In this document: positions 31,762 through 44,160 of the stretch, one piece after another | Layout: each line of letters opens with the position of its first letter | Numbering within the stretch: the stretch's first letter is position 1 | Assembly (NCBI RefSeq): GCF_042477335.2 | Contig: NC_091250.1 | Coordinates: 133,273,384-133,337,383 of the forward strand | DNA: 64,000 bases | Direction of reading: 5' to 3' | From: Ovis canadensis | Lineage: Eukaryota > Chordata > Mammalia > Artiodactyla > Bovidae | Program-made: the position numbers and the translations under genes | The notes under the pieces: generated by a model | What the model was told of the DNA's origin: nothing | Databases searched by the model: none | What the model saw: the letters and a program-made list of their open reading frames with translations, nothing else

Positions 31762-32577
31762 CCGGCGCCACCTGGAGGCCGACTGCCCAGCATGCATCCT
31801 CGTGTGTAACTGGAGGTTCCTGTTAATAGCTTGCTGTCTCCTGGGGAAGTGTTCTCGCCCTGTTTTCTTAAGAAATGTTAACTTTATGTATAGGGAGTGT
31901 ACTTTGCATGTTTTAAATTGTAAATGGAACTAAATTCGAGGAAAATTTATCTTGAAGCAGTCTTGCATCAGCTTCAGTCGCTTCATCTCCAACGTCCTTG
32001 ACGTTAACCTGGAAAGTGTAGCGTAACTGTTTCCACGGGTGATTTAACATTACCTGCTAAACACTGCAGATGTGAAACTGCTACTCGCCAGATGGCTGGC
32101 TTGGGTTTAACTGTGTTCTTGGGACCAGTCTGGCATCGACTTTCTTTGCTGGTATCTGAGTGAGTGTTCTCATAATCGGCTCCTTCACCATCTCTATGGA
32201 AAGCGTTGGTTTTCTGGCTGTTTGTCAGTATATCAAGGTGGGATTTTTTCCTCATACAGAGCACTGAATAGTCAAAGATGCTAAACTGAGCTGATAAGTT
32301 AATGGATTTTATGTAAGTTATACAGTCTTAACTTGGTACTTGTAAATAGCACTGAGTGGGCCTTCTACCTATAATACTCCAAAAGTTAAGGCAGCAGAGG
32401 GATTAGAAAGAATTTTTTTTCAATAATCAGTTAATTCACTTTGTAAAATGGCTGTAAAGGATAACATGTACAGATTTTCTGTTCGTATATTCAGTTGTAA
32501 ACTTCCTAAGACTGTTATGTTTCTATTGCTTTTGTATGGAATGACATTGCAAAAATAAAAACCTTCTTTAACTGACT
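31762..32577 (+). other. SLBP: SLBP 3' UTR with polyadenylation signal
   Basis: About 0.8 kb of AT-rich sequence follows the stop codon and ends after AATAAA at 32554-32559. It carries no SINE, unlike the introns. The cleavage site near 32577 is estimated. Confidence 0.8.
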
Positions 32578-34837
32578 TAAACTGTGTCGCCAGACAGACT
32601 GGCTGCTGGGTGCTGGCTGTGCTGGGAGGAGCTACGTCAGCGTCAGTCCTGGGCACGTGCACGGGGAGGGTGGACACGGAGATGGTGAATGACCTCCTTT
32701 TAGTCAGTTTCCACCTCTGCCCTGGGGTCCTGGTCACGCTGAAGCGGGGTCTAGACCTTGGGTGTGGAGCCAGCCATGTCCTGTGTGTGCCTGTCGGCCC
32801 CAGTCTGCTCCTGAAGGGAGTGTGTACCCCGCGGGCACTGGGAGGCCAGCGCCTTTCCATGTCTGGGGACCAGGGCTGTACAGTCCACCCTGCAGCCCGA
32901 GGGGCTCCCCGCCCATGGTGTGTCTCTGCAGCCTGCAGCTCTGCCCACAGCTCTGCCCACCTCCTTGGAAGTGACACAGCTCCCTTTAAGCAAGGGGTGG
33001 GCTCTCGCCACTGTGTTCAAAGTGCTGTGCCGGGGCAGAAGCCCTTCCTGGTTTGTCTCATGCAGCCCTTGCACTGTCCAGCAGCCTCATGGATGGGGGG
33101 GGACACAGACGGCTGCTCTAAGCCTGCGCACAGGTACTTGGGGACAGAGTGAGTGTGGCATCAGGTCACAGGGCAGGAGGGCCGCCAGGCAGGGTGGAGG
33201 TTGGGAGACGCCTGAGTGCCCCGGGAGCCAGATGTGCCACGGGAGTCGGGAGCATTGGCCCCAGGATGCGGCCAGCACAGAGGCCCAGAGGTGGGAGGCT
33301 GGTGGCCAGACTGTCCACACTCACAAGGGGCTCGGCCCGGGGCGCAGGGTGGGCGTGCCTCAGTGCCCGGGAGGGGTGGGGCACTGGGAACCAAAGCAAA
33401 GCAGACCCATGCTCCTTAGTGGCCGCCGGCAGCCCTGTGCACACAGGCGTGGAAGACAGGCTGATGGGCTGGATGGGGTTTCTAGGCGGAGCCACAGAGG
33501 CGCCCCTGCTTGCCGGGCTCCTGGGGAGCGGGGCCGCTGTCCAGTTGGGGGCGGGCCCTTCCCGGTCCTGGCCTGCTCTCCCCAGAAGCGGCGGAGGGCG
33601 GTCCTTAGTGAAGCAGAGCAGGCTGTCAGGACTGTGGAGCTGGAGAGCCTTCCCATCTGAGACGCGCAGGACCCTGTCCCAAGGCACAGAGGGCTTACTC
33701 CGAGGAGCCCTGCGTGCCCCCACTCCCGGGGTCCCCCAGACGGGAGTGGTTGGCAGCAGTGGCCCCAGGCTTGGCCCGCCGCGTGTCGGGGTATGTATGT
33801 GACGGGGCCTGGGGACAGAGAAGGGGCAGGGAAGTTGTCTCTTGTTCAGGTGTCCTCAGACCCTGAGGACCTTCACCTTGAGGCCTGGATTTAGGGGACT
33901 CCGTCCGTCAGAGCCTGTTCTCATGATGGGAACCAGGGCTTCAGGCTGGTGCTGACGGAGAGGGAGACGGGGCCCTTGGGAGCACTGTAAATCTGCGGCC
34001 GTAGCGTGGACTGTGTTGGACACAAGCGGGGTGAAGGAGGCAGGCTGGCTGGAGCAGAGGCTGAGGGGTGTGGTCTGGGGTGGGGGGCTTGGGTGGGAGG
34101 CATGATCCCTGACTCAGGTCCTGGAAGAGTCGCCCAGCTACCCCTTTGCTGTCACGTCTGTATTTTCAGAATGCTCTTAAGCCCCGAGGAAATCTGTCTT
34201 CAGACTTCAGTCCCTGCGGGTGAGTGCTGTTAACATAATCTGGCCTTTCCATGCGAGTGTAACAAGTAACCGGTCGGCTGGGACTGACTGGCCTTTATTC
34301 TTGACTCTTGTACTTCGAACCCAGAGGTGTCAGAACTCAATTACATTTGGCCAGCATGATTAATTCTTCACCGTACCAGGCTGATTGTGATCTTGTCGCC
34401 AGCGGAGATTCATTTTCCTGTCTCCCGTGTATAGCCGTGGTCGGCTTATCGGGGTTGTCATCCGCAGCCCGGGCCGCTCCTGCGCCAGGACGTCGTCTTT
34501 TTCTGCTGGCCCGTTGGGACCCTGCCATCAAGTTGCTGACCCTCTGCCTCTCTGGGAGGAAGATGCTGATGACGCCTCCCGCGTGAGCAGGCAGCCTGCC
34601 TGAGCCAACGGCTGCGCTCCCACCGGGTGGTGGCTCTTCTGGTTAAGAGAGGGGTTACAGGAGCGGTTTTGTCCCAGGCAGGCCGACTCGAAAAGTCCTT
34701 CTGGGTGAAGTCACAGGATGGCAGTAGCTGAACTGGGAGGACCTTGACGTTAGCTGTTTTCTTGGAACCAGGGTGGGAGAGGGGTGTGTGCCTTTTTAAT
34801 CACCAGTGTGTATATTTCATGTTTAAGAATCTTGAAG

Positions 34838-35200
34838 GGAGGCTTCCCTGGTGGCTCAGTGGCAAGGAAATCCGCCTGCCAATGCAGGAGACACTGGTTC
34901 CGTCTCTGGTCTGGGAAGATCCCACATGCTAGGGAGCAGGGAACCCTGAGAGCCACAGCTACTGAAAGCCCGGGAGCCGCGGCTGCCGAGCCTGCGCTCT
35001 GGAACCACAGCTGCCGAGCCTGCGCTCTGGACCCGGGAGCCGCGGCTGCCGAGCCTGCCTGACCTAGCGCCCGTGCTCAGCAACAGGAGGAGGCCCCGCA
35101 ATGAGAAGCCTGCGCACCGCAGCGGGAGGGCAGCGCCTGCTCAGTGCAACTAGAGAAGGGCCTGAGCAGCAACGAGGACATAAACACATTAGTGAAACAT
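34838..35200 (+). repeat. CHR-type SINE, sense, with internal short repeats
   Basis: It starts GGCTTCCCTGGTGGCTCAGT and continues with a tRNA-like head, then repeated units around GCTGCCGAGCCTGCGCTCTG (three copies between about 34980 and 35060), ending in CAACTAGAGAAGGGCC. Confidence 0.8.
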
Positions 35201-35230
35201 TATTTTTTTAAGAAAAAGAAGACTCTTGGG

Positions 35231-35360
35231 GACTTCCCTGGTGGTGCAGTGGTTAAGACTGAGCCCCCGGTGCCGGTGGCCTGGGTTCAGCCCTTCACTG
35301 GGGAACTAGATCCCACGTGCCACAGCTGGGACCCAGCACAGCCAAATAAATAATCTTTTT
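35231..35360 (+). repeat. CHR-type SINE, sense
   Basis: GGACTTCCCTGGTGGTGCAG, then AACTAGATCCCACGTGCC, ending in an AATAAATAAT tail. Confidence 0.85.
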
Positions 35361-35381
35361 TAAAGGAAGAGTCTTGAGAGG

Positions 35382-35505
35382 GACTTCCCTGGTGGTTCCG
35401 TAGCTAAGACTGTGCCCCCAGTACAGGGGACCTGGGTTCAATCCCTGGTCAAAGAACTAGGTCCCACATGCAACTGAGACCCAGCACAGCCAAAGTAAAA
35501 AAAAA
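35382..35505 (+). repeat. CHR-type SINE, sense
   Basis: GGACTTCCCTGGTGGTTCCG, then GTTCAATCCCTGGTCAAAGA, ending with an A-rich tail. It follows the previous copy by about 20 bases, with a similar flank (AGAGTCTTGAG, AGAGTCCTGAG). Confidence 0.85.
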
Positions 35506-36779
35506 GAGTCCTGAGGATTTTTTTGTTTGTTTCAGACTTTTGTTGCTTTCTTGTCAATATTTGCTTTGTAATTACATAAAAATTACATATTTTTACTGGA
35601 GTCTAAGCCCCTTTGTAAAACGCACACTTCAGAGATGCCTGTGAAGTTTTCCCGGAAAACCCTCAGTGAAGCGTGCAGGAAGCACAGACTCCGGCACCAG
35701 TGCGGCCGCCGGCCTCCCATGAGGTGCTGACTATGTCGGGTCCGCAGAGCCCGCCGCCTGGCGCTTGCAGGCACGTGGAGTGCGGCCCTGCGTCGGTGCC
35801 AGCTCCGCCTTCTCCAGCCATGTGACGGGGCCTCTGTGTCCCTGTGGCCGAGACCAGGTAGCAGCACCTCCCAGCAGGCCAGCCCTGAGGATCACAGGAG
35901 AGAGCACACGGGATCTTAGTGACGTCGTGACGGCAGCTGTCGTGCCGGCCGAGGGCCCCGTTTAAGATGTCCGCAAAAGCCCCAGGCCCATTAACTCTCA
36001 CCGATGGGTAGGGTGGGGTGGTCCTCGAACGAAAGTAACAATGCAGACCTTTAGGAAGTGGGCGCCCGCCACACGGGCATAAAGCTGCCTCCCGGAGGCT
36101 GAGACATGGTCAGTCTGCCTGGGGAGGGGGTGTCCCTGGAGCCCAGGGCTTGCTGCTCCCCTGAGTGAGCACCCAGCCACGTGAGGGGCACGCAGCAGGT
36201 GCGATTTCCAGGGGTTTCCGGGTATGATAGCCGTTGGCGAGCTTGCCGTGCTCTTTAGGAAAAGGGCGGAGAAACCGCCTTCCCTCCTTCGGGCGGGAGT
36301 GGCAAGCAGGCCCCTGCCACCGAAACGGGCCGGTGTGTGAGGCCGGGACAGCTGCCTGCTGCTGTGGGACAAGTTGCCACAGGCTGGCTGGCTTAACAGA
36401 TGGTCTTAATTGTCCCTGGCTTTCGCGGCTTGATTGGGTCCTTGCCTCTTGGCTGGGATGTCATCCGAAGGCTTGACCCGGGAGGACCCACACCCATAGC
36501 TGTCGTCAGGGGGCCTCACAGTCCAGAGGTCGCCCTCGCCCCTCACAGGGTGGACTGGCTTCACCAGAGCAAGTGGACATGGCGTGGTGGGGGCCCATCA
36601 CTGACGGCCTGTCACTCCGGTTGGGCAGGAGCAAGTTGCCGTCCAGCCTGCCCACAAGAAGCGGGACTGTTGGAACCACAGCCAAACCCCGCTGTGAGAG
36701 GCCCTGGCAGGGCAGTGGACACCTTCTGGCACCTCAGCTGCATGGTACACAGAACTCGGCTTGAGACAGGCCCCAGGCC

Positions 36780-36885
36780 TTCCTTGGTCCACTGGCTAAG
36801 ACCTCTTTCCCAGTGCAGGGGTCTGGGTTCGACCCCTGGTCAGGGAACTAAGATCCTGCATGCCCAACCCAATCGAATAAATGGT
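36780..36885 (+). repeat. CHR-type SINE fragment, sense
   Basis: CCACTGGCTAAGACCTCTTT, GGGTTCGACCCCTGGTCAGG and AACTAAGATCCTGCATGCCC, ending in AATAAATGG. Confidence 0.8.
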
Positions 36886-38300
36886 AGGGGGAAGAAGTGG
36901 ATCTCAGACTTGAGCGTAAAGTGCAAAAGCATAGAGCTTGTAGAAAACGGGTTTCTAGGTCCAGGCAGTGCTTAGGCTGGACACCAAGAGCACGCTCAGT
37001 TAAAGGGAAAACTGTCAAACGGGGCCCCACAAGGATGAAAGACTTGCTCTGCGCAAAACCCTGCTGAGATGCGGAAGGACCAGCCGCAGACTTGGAGGAG
37101 ATGACTGCCAAGCGTGGACGCGATGGGCTTGCCTCTGGGATGGGCAGAGACCCCAAACTCACAGGAAGGAGCAGTCCAACCGGAGGACGGGCTGGGGCGC
37201 GAGGAGGGAGGCATCACACTGGAGACGCGTGGGTGGCAGCGGAGCGCGTGGGGAGACGCCCAGTGCGGCCGGCTGGCTGCCCACGGCGGCGGGAGCCGGC
37301 TGGGAATCAACCAGCCAGGTGCCTGAGGCCAGCACCGCGGGGGACGCTCGGAGGGCTGGAGGCGGGGAGACGGTGCAGCTGCTCTGGAAAGTACTCAGAC
37401 TCCCCTCAAACCCAACAGCTACCCCTGGAGCCAGCACGGTGCTCCCCGAGAACGCCTGTTCAGGAGGACCCCCCGTGCAAACGCTCCTGGAGAACGGCAG
37501 AGGTCCTGCTGCAGGCAACGCTGAGCCCCAGGGCACCCACAGCTCGGACGGATCCCTGGCCACGACCCAGCGCTGGCTGGGGCTCTGCAAGATGCCACCC
37601 TGGGGCGTGAGCGCTCCTGACGGTTTTCCTGGAGCACGAGAGAGCTTGACACATCCTGGAAGGGCACGTCATGCTCCCGGGCGTGTTGGCTCAGTGACCG
37701 ACACAGAGGCACCTCTGCTGGAATGACTGGACTTTACGGGGAAAAGGGATCCTTTGGGCATCTTGAAAAAGGCACATTATATCAGAAAGCATGTTGGACT
37801 GTCATAGCTTTACATTTTTTAATTGTTTTAGTTTTTTACGTATTTTTTGTTCTGACTTTTTGGAGCAAACGCCAGGGTCGGGACGTGCAGGCCTGCTCCT
37901 GCTGCTGGGCTGCTCAGCATTCATATCAGCACGGCCGCATCCATCAGTCCTGCGTTCCGGGACGCACCCGCAGCGGAGGACGAGACGGTGTGCAGGCCGG
38001 GAGATCCCCGAACCGTGAGTGCCCCTTTGAAGGCTTCAAGGAGAGGAGGTGAGGCTGCAGGCCTCCCAGGCCACGCTCTGTGGTCTGGGACCACCGTCGC
38101 TCAGGCAGGCACCCCTCCAGGGGGCAGGCAGCAGGCAGCCTGGCCCTGTGGTCACAGCCTCAGGATGGCCGGCGCCAGGTGGGGGTGTCCTCCTTCCTGG
38201 TCCTTGACTCAAGGACTCAGACTAGCCTGAGTGCTGGGACTGCCACCACGGAGGCTGGGTGACCGCGGCTTCCTTGTGAGTCAGTGCTGGTGGGCAGCCC

Positions 38301-38398
38301 CATCTAGAACGCGACCCGCTGTCTCCGTCTAGGACGCGGCCCGCTGTCCCCATCGTGAACACGGCCCGTTGTCCCATCTAGGACACAGCCCGTTGCTC
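38301..38398. repeat. About 25-bp minisatellite, four diverged copies
   Basis: Four degenerate units contain ATCTAGAACGCGACCCGCTG or close variants (CGTCTAGGACGCGGCCCG, ATCGTGAACACGGCCCG, ATCTAGGACACAGCCCG). Differences between units show it is older than the TACC3 arrays. Confidence 0.8.
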
Positions 38399-40304
38399 AG
38401 CCTTCTCTTTCTCCCCAGGTGACTGAATTTTTAGCTCAAGGCCACATTTCCTCAGTAGCTGTGGCCATGTGACTCGGTCCAGCCCAGTGACCTATGACCC
38501 ACTTCAGGAGGGGACGAGGGGAGCTGGGCAGCTGCCTTGTAGCAGGAGGCAGCCTTCCACTGAACAGGCCCAGCAAGGGGTGGGAGGAGCCTGGTCCTGA
38601 CAAACCCACTCTGCTGGCCAGCGCTCCCAAACAGTGACCTCAGAGCCAGCAGTGCACTCAGGGGTGGGGAGGGTGCGCCTGTGTGTGGGGGGTGTGTGCA
38701 CGTGTGTGCTTGCTTGACTTGTGCCTAAAGTCCACCCATTTGAATGTCACTGTCATCTAAAATCACGCTCCCAGCAATCCTAAGGGCACAGTGTTTGACC
38801 AAGTGTCTGGGCGCCCAGTGACCCATAGAGCTGACATGGACAGTCACCTCTACACCAGCCTCGAGCGGTGATGGGGGGCCTCCCGTTCGGGGCGGGTGGG
38901 CCGTGTACTGAGGGGTCCAGGGTGCTGCCCTGAGTTGCTGGGGGGTGACCAGTGCAGCGTGGCTGGAGCAGCAGAGGCCCCCTCAGACACTGGCTCCTCG
39001 CTCCCCCGGATGCCATGTTAACATTCAGGCCAGCCTGAAGCCACCTCCACGAGCGGAGCTCCTCCCAGATGGGAGTCTGCTCCTGCCCGAGGCCCTGGCA
39101 GACCTGTCTCCGCACCCTCACCTGACGGTTCAGCTGGCCGTCGTGAGGCAGGTCCCCCTGGCCAGGCTCCCCAGGGGCTCTGCAGCCCCCCTCAGCCATG
39201 ACCTCAGCCCTGTGTCCTGGGCCTCACCGGCCCGAGCAGAGCCCTGCAGGCTGCCCAGTGGGGTCCAGACCAAGTCCAGGCTCCCACTGTTCCCCGGGCG
39301 GTCATCCCCACTGCCAGTCCACTGTGACGGCTCTCACCCACCGGCCTGTGGACCCTCCTGCCCTGGAAGAAGGATCTTTCCCCAAGAGCACTGCCCCACA
39401 ACTTTGGTCCCCAAGTTCTCAGGCCTACCCCCCTGGAGCACAGGGCACTTTCTGCCTGGAGCCCTGAGCTCAAAGGGCAGCGTGTCCGGGAGGGAGGCCC
39501 CAGGCTGCCATGTGCCCGAGGGCATGAGCGGCACCCGGAACTGATGCTGGGCTTGCTGAGCCCAGTGCATCCAGACCTCCGCCCACCTCCCACCTGGCCC
39601 CGGAGGCTGTCAAGGCTGGTGCTGGGCCCGAGGAGGACTTGGACCCTGGCTCCCAATGGCAGGTTTCCAGACCCACCTCCAGCTTGAGTTTCACAACCTC
39701 CCCCGGGCTTCTATGCTGTGAAGTGGGACCTTGGTGACTTGAGGTGGTCATTATGGGTCCAGATGGACTAGAAAAAAGACCCAGCTTCCATCCTCTGCAC
39801 AGGCACCCCCAGGGGTCCGTGTTTTGCTCTGGCCCAGATCACAGAGCTGCTGGTCCTGGGGAACCTGGCCAGCACTGCCTGACTCTTGGATTAGAGGACA
39901 GCAGTGTGGACAGCTGCAGCTTTGCCGGCCCGCCGTGGACAGCCTGGGCACCTGCATCAGAGTGCCTGTCCCCCACCCCCATCCAGCCCCCTGATCCTGT
40001 CTAAAAGAGCCTCCACCCCATCTCTGTCATGCATCGTCTGGCCTCAGGGCCCACAGAGGGGCCTGGTCAGCTGGGGCCCCCTCTTCAATTTCTCCCTGCC
40101 CCCAGGCTGAGTCAGCATACAGGTGGAAAGGGGCTCTTTCCCATCAGACCCCTTCTCACCACCCGAAAGAAGCTCAGAGCCTGGGAACTCAGATGGGAGG
40201 CCTCTGGACCACATGGTCCCTACGGCCACTCCAGGCCCAGCGACCCCTCTCCTGGGGGAGGAGCCTTCTGTCTTCACCCTTTTAGTGAGCCATTTCATTT
40301 GAAA

Positions 40305-40505
40305 CAAATGGACTTCCCTTGCGGCTCAGCTGGTAAAGAATCTGCCCGCAGTGCGGGAGACCTGGGTTTGATCCCCGGGTTGGGAAGACCTCTAGAGAGG
40401 GGAAAGGCTACCCACTCCGGTCTTCTGGCCTGGAGAATTCCATGGACTGTATAGCGCCCATGGGGTCGCAAAGAGTCGGACATGACAGGCTGACTTTCAC
40501 TTTCA
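40305..40505 (+). repeat. Bov-tA SINE, sense, near full length
   Basis: GGACTTCCCTTGCGGCTCAG, tRNA-like A and B box regions (GGTTTGATCCC), then ATTCCATGGACTGTATAGCG to GAGTCGGACATGACAGGCTG. Confidence 0.9.
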
Positions 40506-40739
40506 TGCAGACTCAGGGCTGCTCCTGAGCTGGGGTGCCAGGGCCCTGTCTGCTGCTGGGTCCAGTGGGCCTGTGGGCCTGGGTCAGTATCCCAGCCAAC
40601 CCCCAGGATGGAAGGCTAGAGGTGGAGCAGGGCCCCTTCTAAGGGCAGGAGCGCTGACCGCCAGCCTCATCTGGAGACCCCTCCGAGGTCCGACCATAGC
40701 TGCCACTGGGTTCAGATGGAGAGTGCCCAGCCTTCTCTC

Positions 40740-42250
40740 TGGCCTTGGACCACGCACGGCCTGGGGGCCTCCGCCGCCCTACCGATCGCACAGGGCGGAG
40801 CCGCAAAGGGACCCGAGAGAGCAGGAGGCCTGCCCAAGGCCTCGCAGCCAGCCCCAGACAGGGCAGCAAGAGCGGCGACGGCGGGCCAGCGGGGACCTCG
40901 AACGGCCGGCCGGGCCGTCAGCGGGACCGGGCTCTTCGCGCTGGATCGATCGCCAACCCCGAGCCAAGCGTGCCCCGCGCCGACTCAAGTCGCCGCCACT
41001 GGCGGGCCTCGCGGTCCGAGAGGGGGACCGACATCCACCGCTCGCAGCCGTGTAGGCCGGTGGGGCTCCGAGTCTGCAGACCGGGCTAGGGCTGCGCAAG
41101 CGCCGTTTGCCGGCTGGCCGCGGAAACGCGCCGGGGTCTGCGCAGGCCCCGCCCATCGGCACAAACCCCGCCCACCGGACGCGCCCCTAGGCCCCACAAG
41201 CCCCGCCCATCCAACAGCCCTTCCTCCCCACGAGCCCCGCCCACCCCCAGACGGGGGTCCCGCCCCCAACACAAGCCCCGCCCCCGGGGGCTCGTAGCCG
41301 GGCGGCCGCCCGCCGGCGGTCCCGTGGGCGCTGAGGCGCCGCATCCTTGGAGGGACGAGCGCGGCCTGAGGGCCGGAGCCTCCCGCTCTTCTCCCGCCCG
41401 GCCGCGCTCAGGCGCCGGGCTCGGCGTGGCCCGGGAGCGCCGGCGCGGAGCCGCGCGTGAGCCTGGGCCCGACGGTGTCCGTTCCTTCAGCGCGCCGAGC
41501 CTGGCCCGCGCCGCCCGGAGCGCGTCCGCCCGCGTCGGTGCCGGGCGTTTTCCGCGGCTGTTCCCTGGGGGCGCCGGGACTGGGGGCTCGCGGCCCGGGG
41601 TTGGAACTCCCGCTGCGCTCACCGGCCCCGAGTCAGTCCGGACCCCGGGACCCCCGCAAGCCCCAGGCCCCCTGCACCCCAAGACCTCGCTCACCCTGGG
41701 GCCCCTGCGCCCCACAAGTCTCGGGACCCTTGTACCCCGAGAGCTCTGTGCACTCCGGGATCTCTCGTGCCCCAGGAGTCCCTGGCCTTGGGGATCCTGA
41801 GCCCCGGGACTCCCCAAGCCCCAGGCGCCCCTGCACCCCAAGACCTCGCTCACCCTGGGGCCCCCTGCGCCCCACAAATCTCGGGACCCTCGTACCCCGA
41901 GAGGTCTGCGCCCTCTGGGATCTCCGCGCGCCCCGGGACCCCTGCTGCCCAGAAGTCCGGCGCCCCGAGAGCCTGAGGGCCCCGTGCAGTCCGCCCGCCC
42001 TTCGGCTGTAAAGGGCCCTGCCTGGGGCGCCCTGCCACTCGCCACAGCGTCTTTGGGTGCCGCCCTTGTTAGCTGCCTCTGCCCAGCGCCCGGACGCGCA
42101 GCCTGAGCGGCTCCCAGGGCCCCTCCCGCGCCTGTTCTCCGGCGGCGAGAGAAGCAGGAAGTTGGACGCCGTCGACTGTGCCTTATGGGAGCCCAAAGGC
42201 GGGCCCGCTGGACCTGGCAGGCCAGACCCTCCCGGGGACCTGTGGAAGGC
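40740..42250 (+). promoter_or_regulatory. FAM53A: CpG island, probable FAM53A promoter
   Basis: A CpG-dense stretch of about 1.5 kb lies upstream of the recognised FAM53A exons. At 41147-41290 it holds six GC boxes of the form CCCCGCCC or close. There is no TATA box. Assignment to FAM53A rests on gene order and direction: SLBP ends at 32.6 kb and no other gene start is seen. The noncoding first exon was not defined. Confidence 0.5.
41657..41972. repeat. 158-bp direct duplication inside the CpG island
   Basis: A block beginning CAAGCCCCAGG at 41657 recurs at 41815. Both copies contain CTGCACCCCAAGACCTCGCT and GCGCCCCACAA followed by TCTCGGGACCC, with scattered differences. Within each copy a weaker 20-30-base periodicity (CCCC-A-AG) is visible. 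Confidence 0.85.
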
Positions 42251-43974
42251 GACTGACTGGAGGTGGATTGCCACGCTGCTGTCTCTGCCAAGAACGAGGG
42301 TTCTAAGTCTCTTCAGGGCTTTTCCTGGGAGTGCAGACGGGTGTTAGGGGGATGGCGTTTTTCTTAACTTCTGCGTGGTCTCCCCCTTGTCCAGGTGCAC
42401 TCGCGGGCCTGAAGCGTGTCAGGCTGTGTTCAGCTGAGCAGTCGTTTGCGTTTGATCGTGGGCTACCTCTTCTGGACTCCTGAGTGCCCACAGGGTCACG
42501 TTTCTTCCTACCTGTGTTACTCAGTGCTTAGCTGAGTTTATGATGGTCGCTCAGAATTGAGAGCTTTGCAAGGGAAGTTAGTTTGACTTCAAGAATGGCT
42601 TCAGCTTCACAGTATTTAAGAAATTTAATCGAGCTTTTAGGTGCGGCTTCTTCCTCTGACCGACTGGAGTGTGTCCTCGTTGAAGCAGGTCTGGGCAGAG
42701 AAGCACAGACTTGCCCACTGGTAGTAGAAGGCAGGAAAACAGGTTGATTTTGAAGTTCTGGAATATTACCCCCACCTCCTAACTGAAATTGAAATACGCT
42801 TGTTTAGGAACAGTGGCCTTTCTTTAAGCCAGTCTCCTCCCTTGATGCCCAGTGAGCCGACACCTCAGTTCTGACGCTGTGGCCCCCTGCCCTGCTCTGC
42901 AGCGCCCTTCTCAGGATCTGCGTGGGGTGGGGCGGCTACGCGTGGTGTGAATGGTTTGCCCTTTGGGTGGATCCCTACATTGTCTTGTCTTACTTTGGAT
43001 TTGGGGACCACGGAGAGGAGGCTGTTCTGGGAGCCCCTGGGAGTGTGTAACTGGGAGGCAGCCATCATTAATATGTTTTTTTTTTCTTCCTTTTTAAGTG
43101 GGTGCATCAGGACCTGCCATTTGCTCATATGCACCTGTGTACACAGGGAACAGGCTCATAGGAGACCTGTTTGTTTGCTGGTGGATAAAGGAACCAGTGC
43201 AACTGTCAGTTTGTTTTTTTTTTTTAACAGGTGGATTGCAAACATTCAAAAAATTGGCTTTTTCTTTTTTTAAAAAAGCAAATTAAAATTTTTATATAAA
43301 CCTTTTTTCTGCTGTAATATTTTTCCAAGGAACGTGGACTTGCACAATCTTTGGAGTATTTGTTATAAGTGGTCATAATGCCTGTGCCGCGCAGGCCCAG
43401 CATTTTCCTGCCCGTTGCTTAACTGGATCCCTCGCAGCCTCGTGATGTGGCTGGTTCTTCCCCAGAGTGAAGTCGCAGGCCTGGGAGAGCCCAGCTCTGA
43501 GTGGGCCAGCAGGTCTGACCCTGGATCTTCTGTCCAGCTGAGCAGAGTCCGTCTCGTGTCCTTTCCCAGAGCGAGCTTCCTGGGTGTGGCCCTCCTTGAG
43601 CCTGTGTGCTCTGCACGTTCCGGCGGAGAGCTAACAGCCAGTCTTACAGTGAGCATCATTTGTTACCACTCAGGGGTTCAGGGCCCAGAATTGGGAGCAG
43701 CGCGCTGGTTCTCACTGGACAGCTTGGCCGCCTGGGGGTGGGGCTGAGCGCCCCCTCAGGGACCTCCCGGCTCCAGGGCTGGGGAGACGTGGACAGCAGG
43801 GCTGCTGGCCTCTCTGTGGCTGTGGCCGTCCCCCGCGTGACACCCCCGCGGGGTGTTCCTAAAGGAACCAGGCCTCTGCGGCTCCTGGAAGTCACCGTGC
43901 TCCCCTCAGGTCCACGGGGCCTTCAGCACCATCTCTTCTGGGGAGGCGAGGAGAGCGGCTCAAGGACAGGGAGA

Positions 43975-44160
43975 CGTCCCTGCTTGTCCAGTGGTGAAGA
44001 ATCTGCCTTCCAACGCAGGGGCCGCGGGTTTGATCCCAGGTCGGGGAACGGGGATCTCACGTGCAGAGGGACGACTAAGCCACAGGTACGGGGCCTGCAC
44101 TCTGGAGCCGTGCTCCCCAGCGAGGGCAGCCCACGCCAGCACACCATGAATAAATAAACC
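43975..44160 (+). repeat. CHR-type SINE, sense
   Basis: ACGTCCCTGCTTGTCCAGTG, GCGGGTTTGATCCCAGGTCG, then a GC-rich body ending CACCATGAATAAATAAACCC. Confidence 0.8.

Larger units (their letters stand above)
32578..40740. other. Intergenic region between SLBP and the FAM53A CpG island
   Basis: No exon could be supported. It contains several SINEs between 34.8 and 36.9 kb, one at 40.3 kb and a small minisatellite at 38.3 kb. The stretch 34140-34560 is single-copy with no recognised repeat. The remainder is moderately GC-rich unique sequence whose open frames overlap on both strands and look random. Confidence 0.6.

Noticed and set aside
33149-33802. 217-residue plus-strand frame between SLBP and FAM53A
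   Set aside because: No recognised motif, overlapped by equally long frames on both strands, and no supporting splice or promoter signals.
41147-41290. Repeated CCCCGCCC units as a minisatellite
   Set aside because: Spacing is irregular and flanks differ, so they are better read as a cluster of GC boxes in a CpG-island promoter.
41086-42291. 401-residue minus-strand frame with collagen-like Gly-X-Y pattern
   Set aside because: It lies in a CpG island with a 158-base duplication, has no signal peptide or known domain, and several other frames are equally open there.
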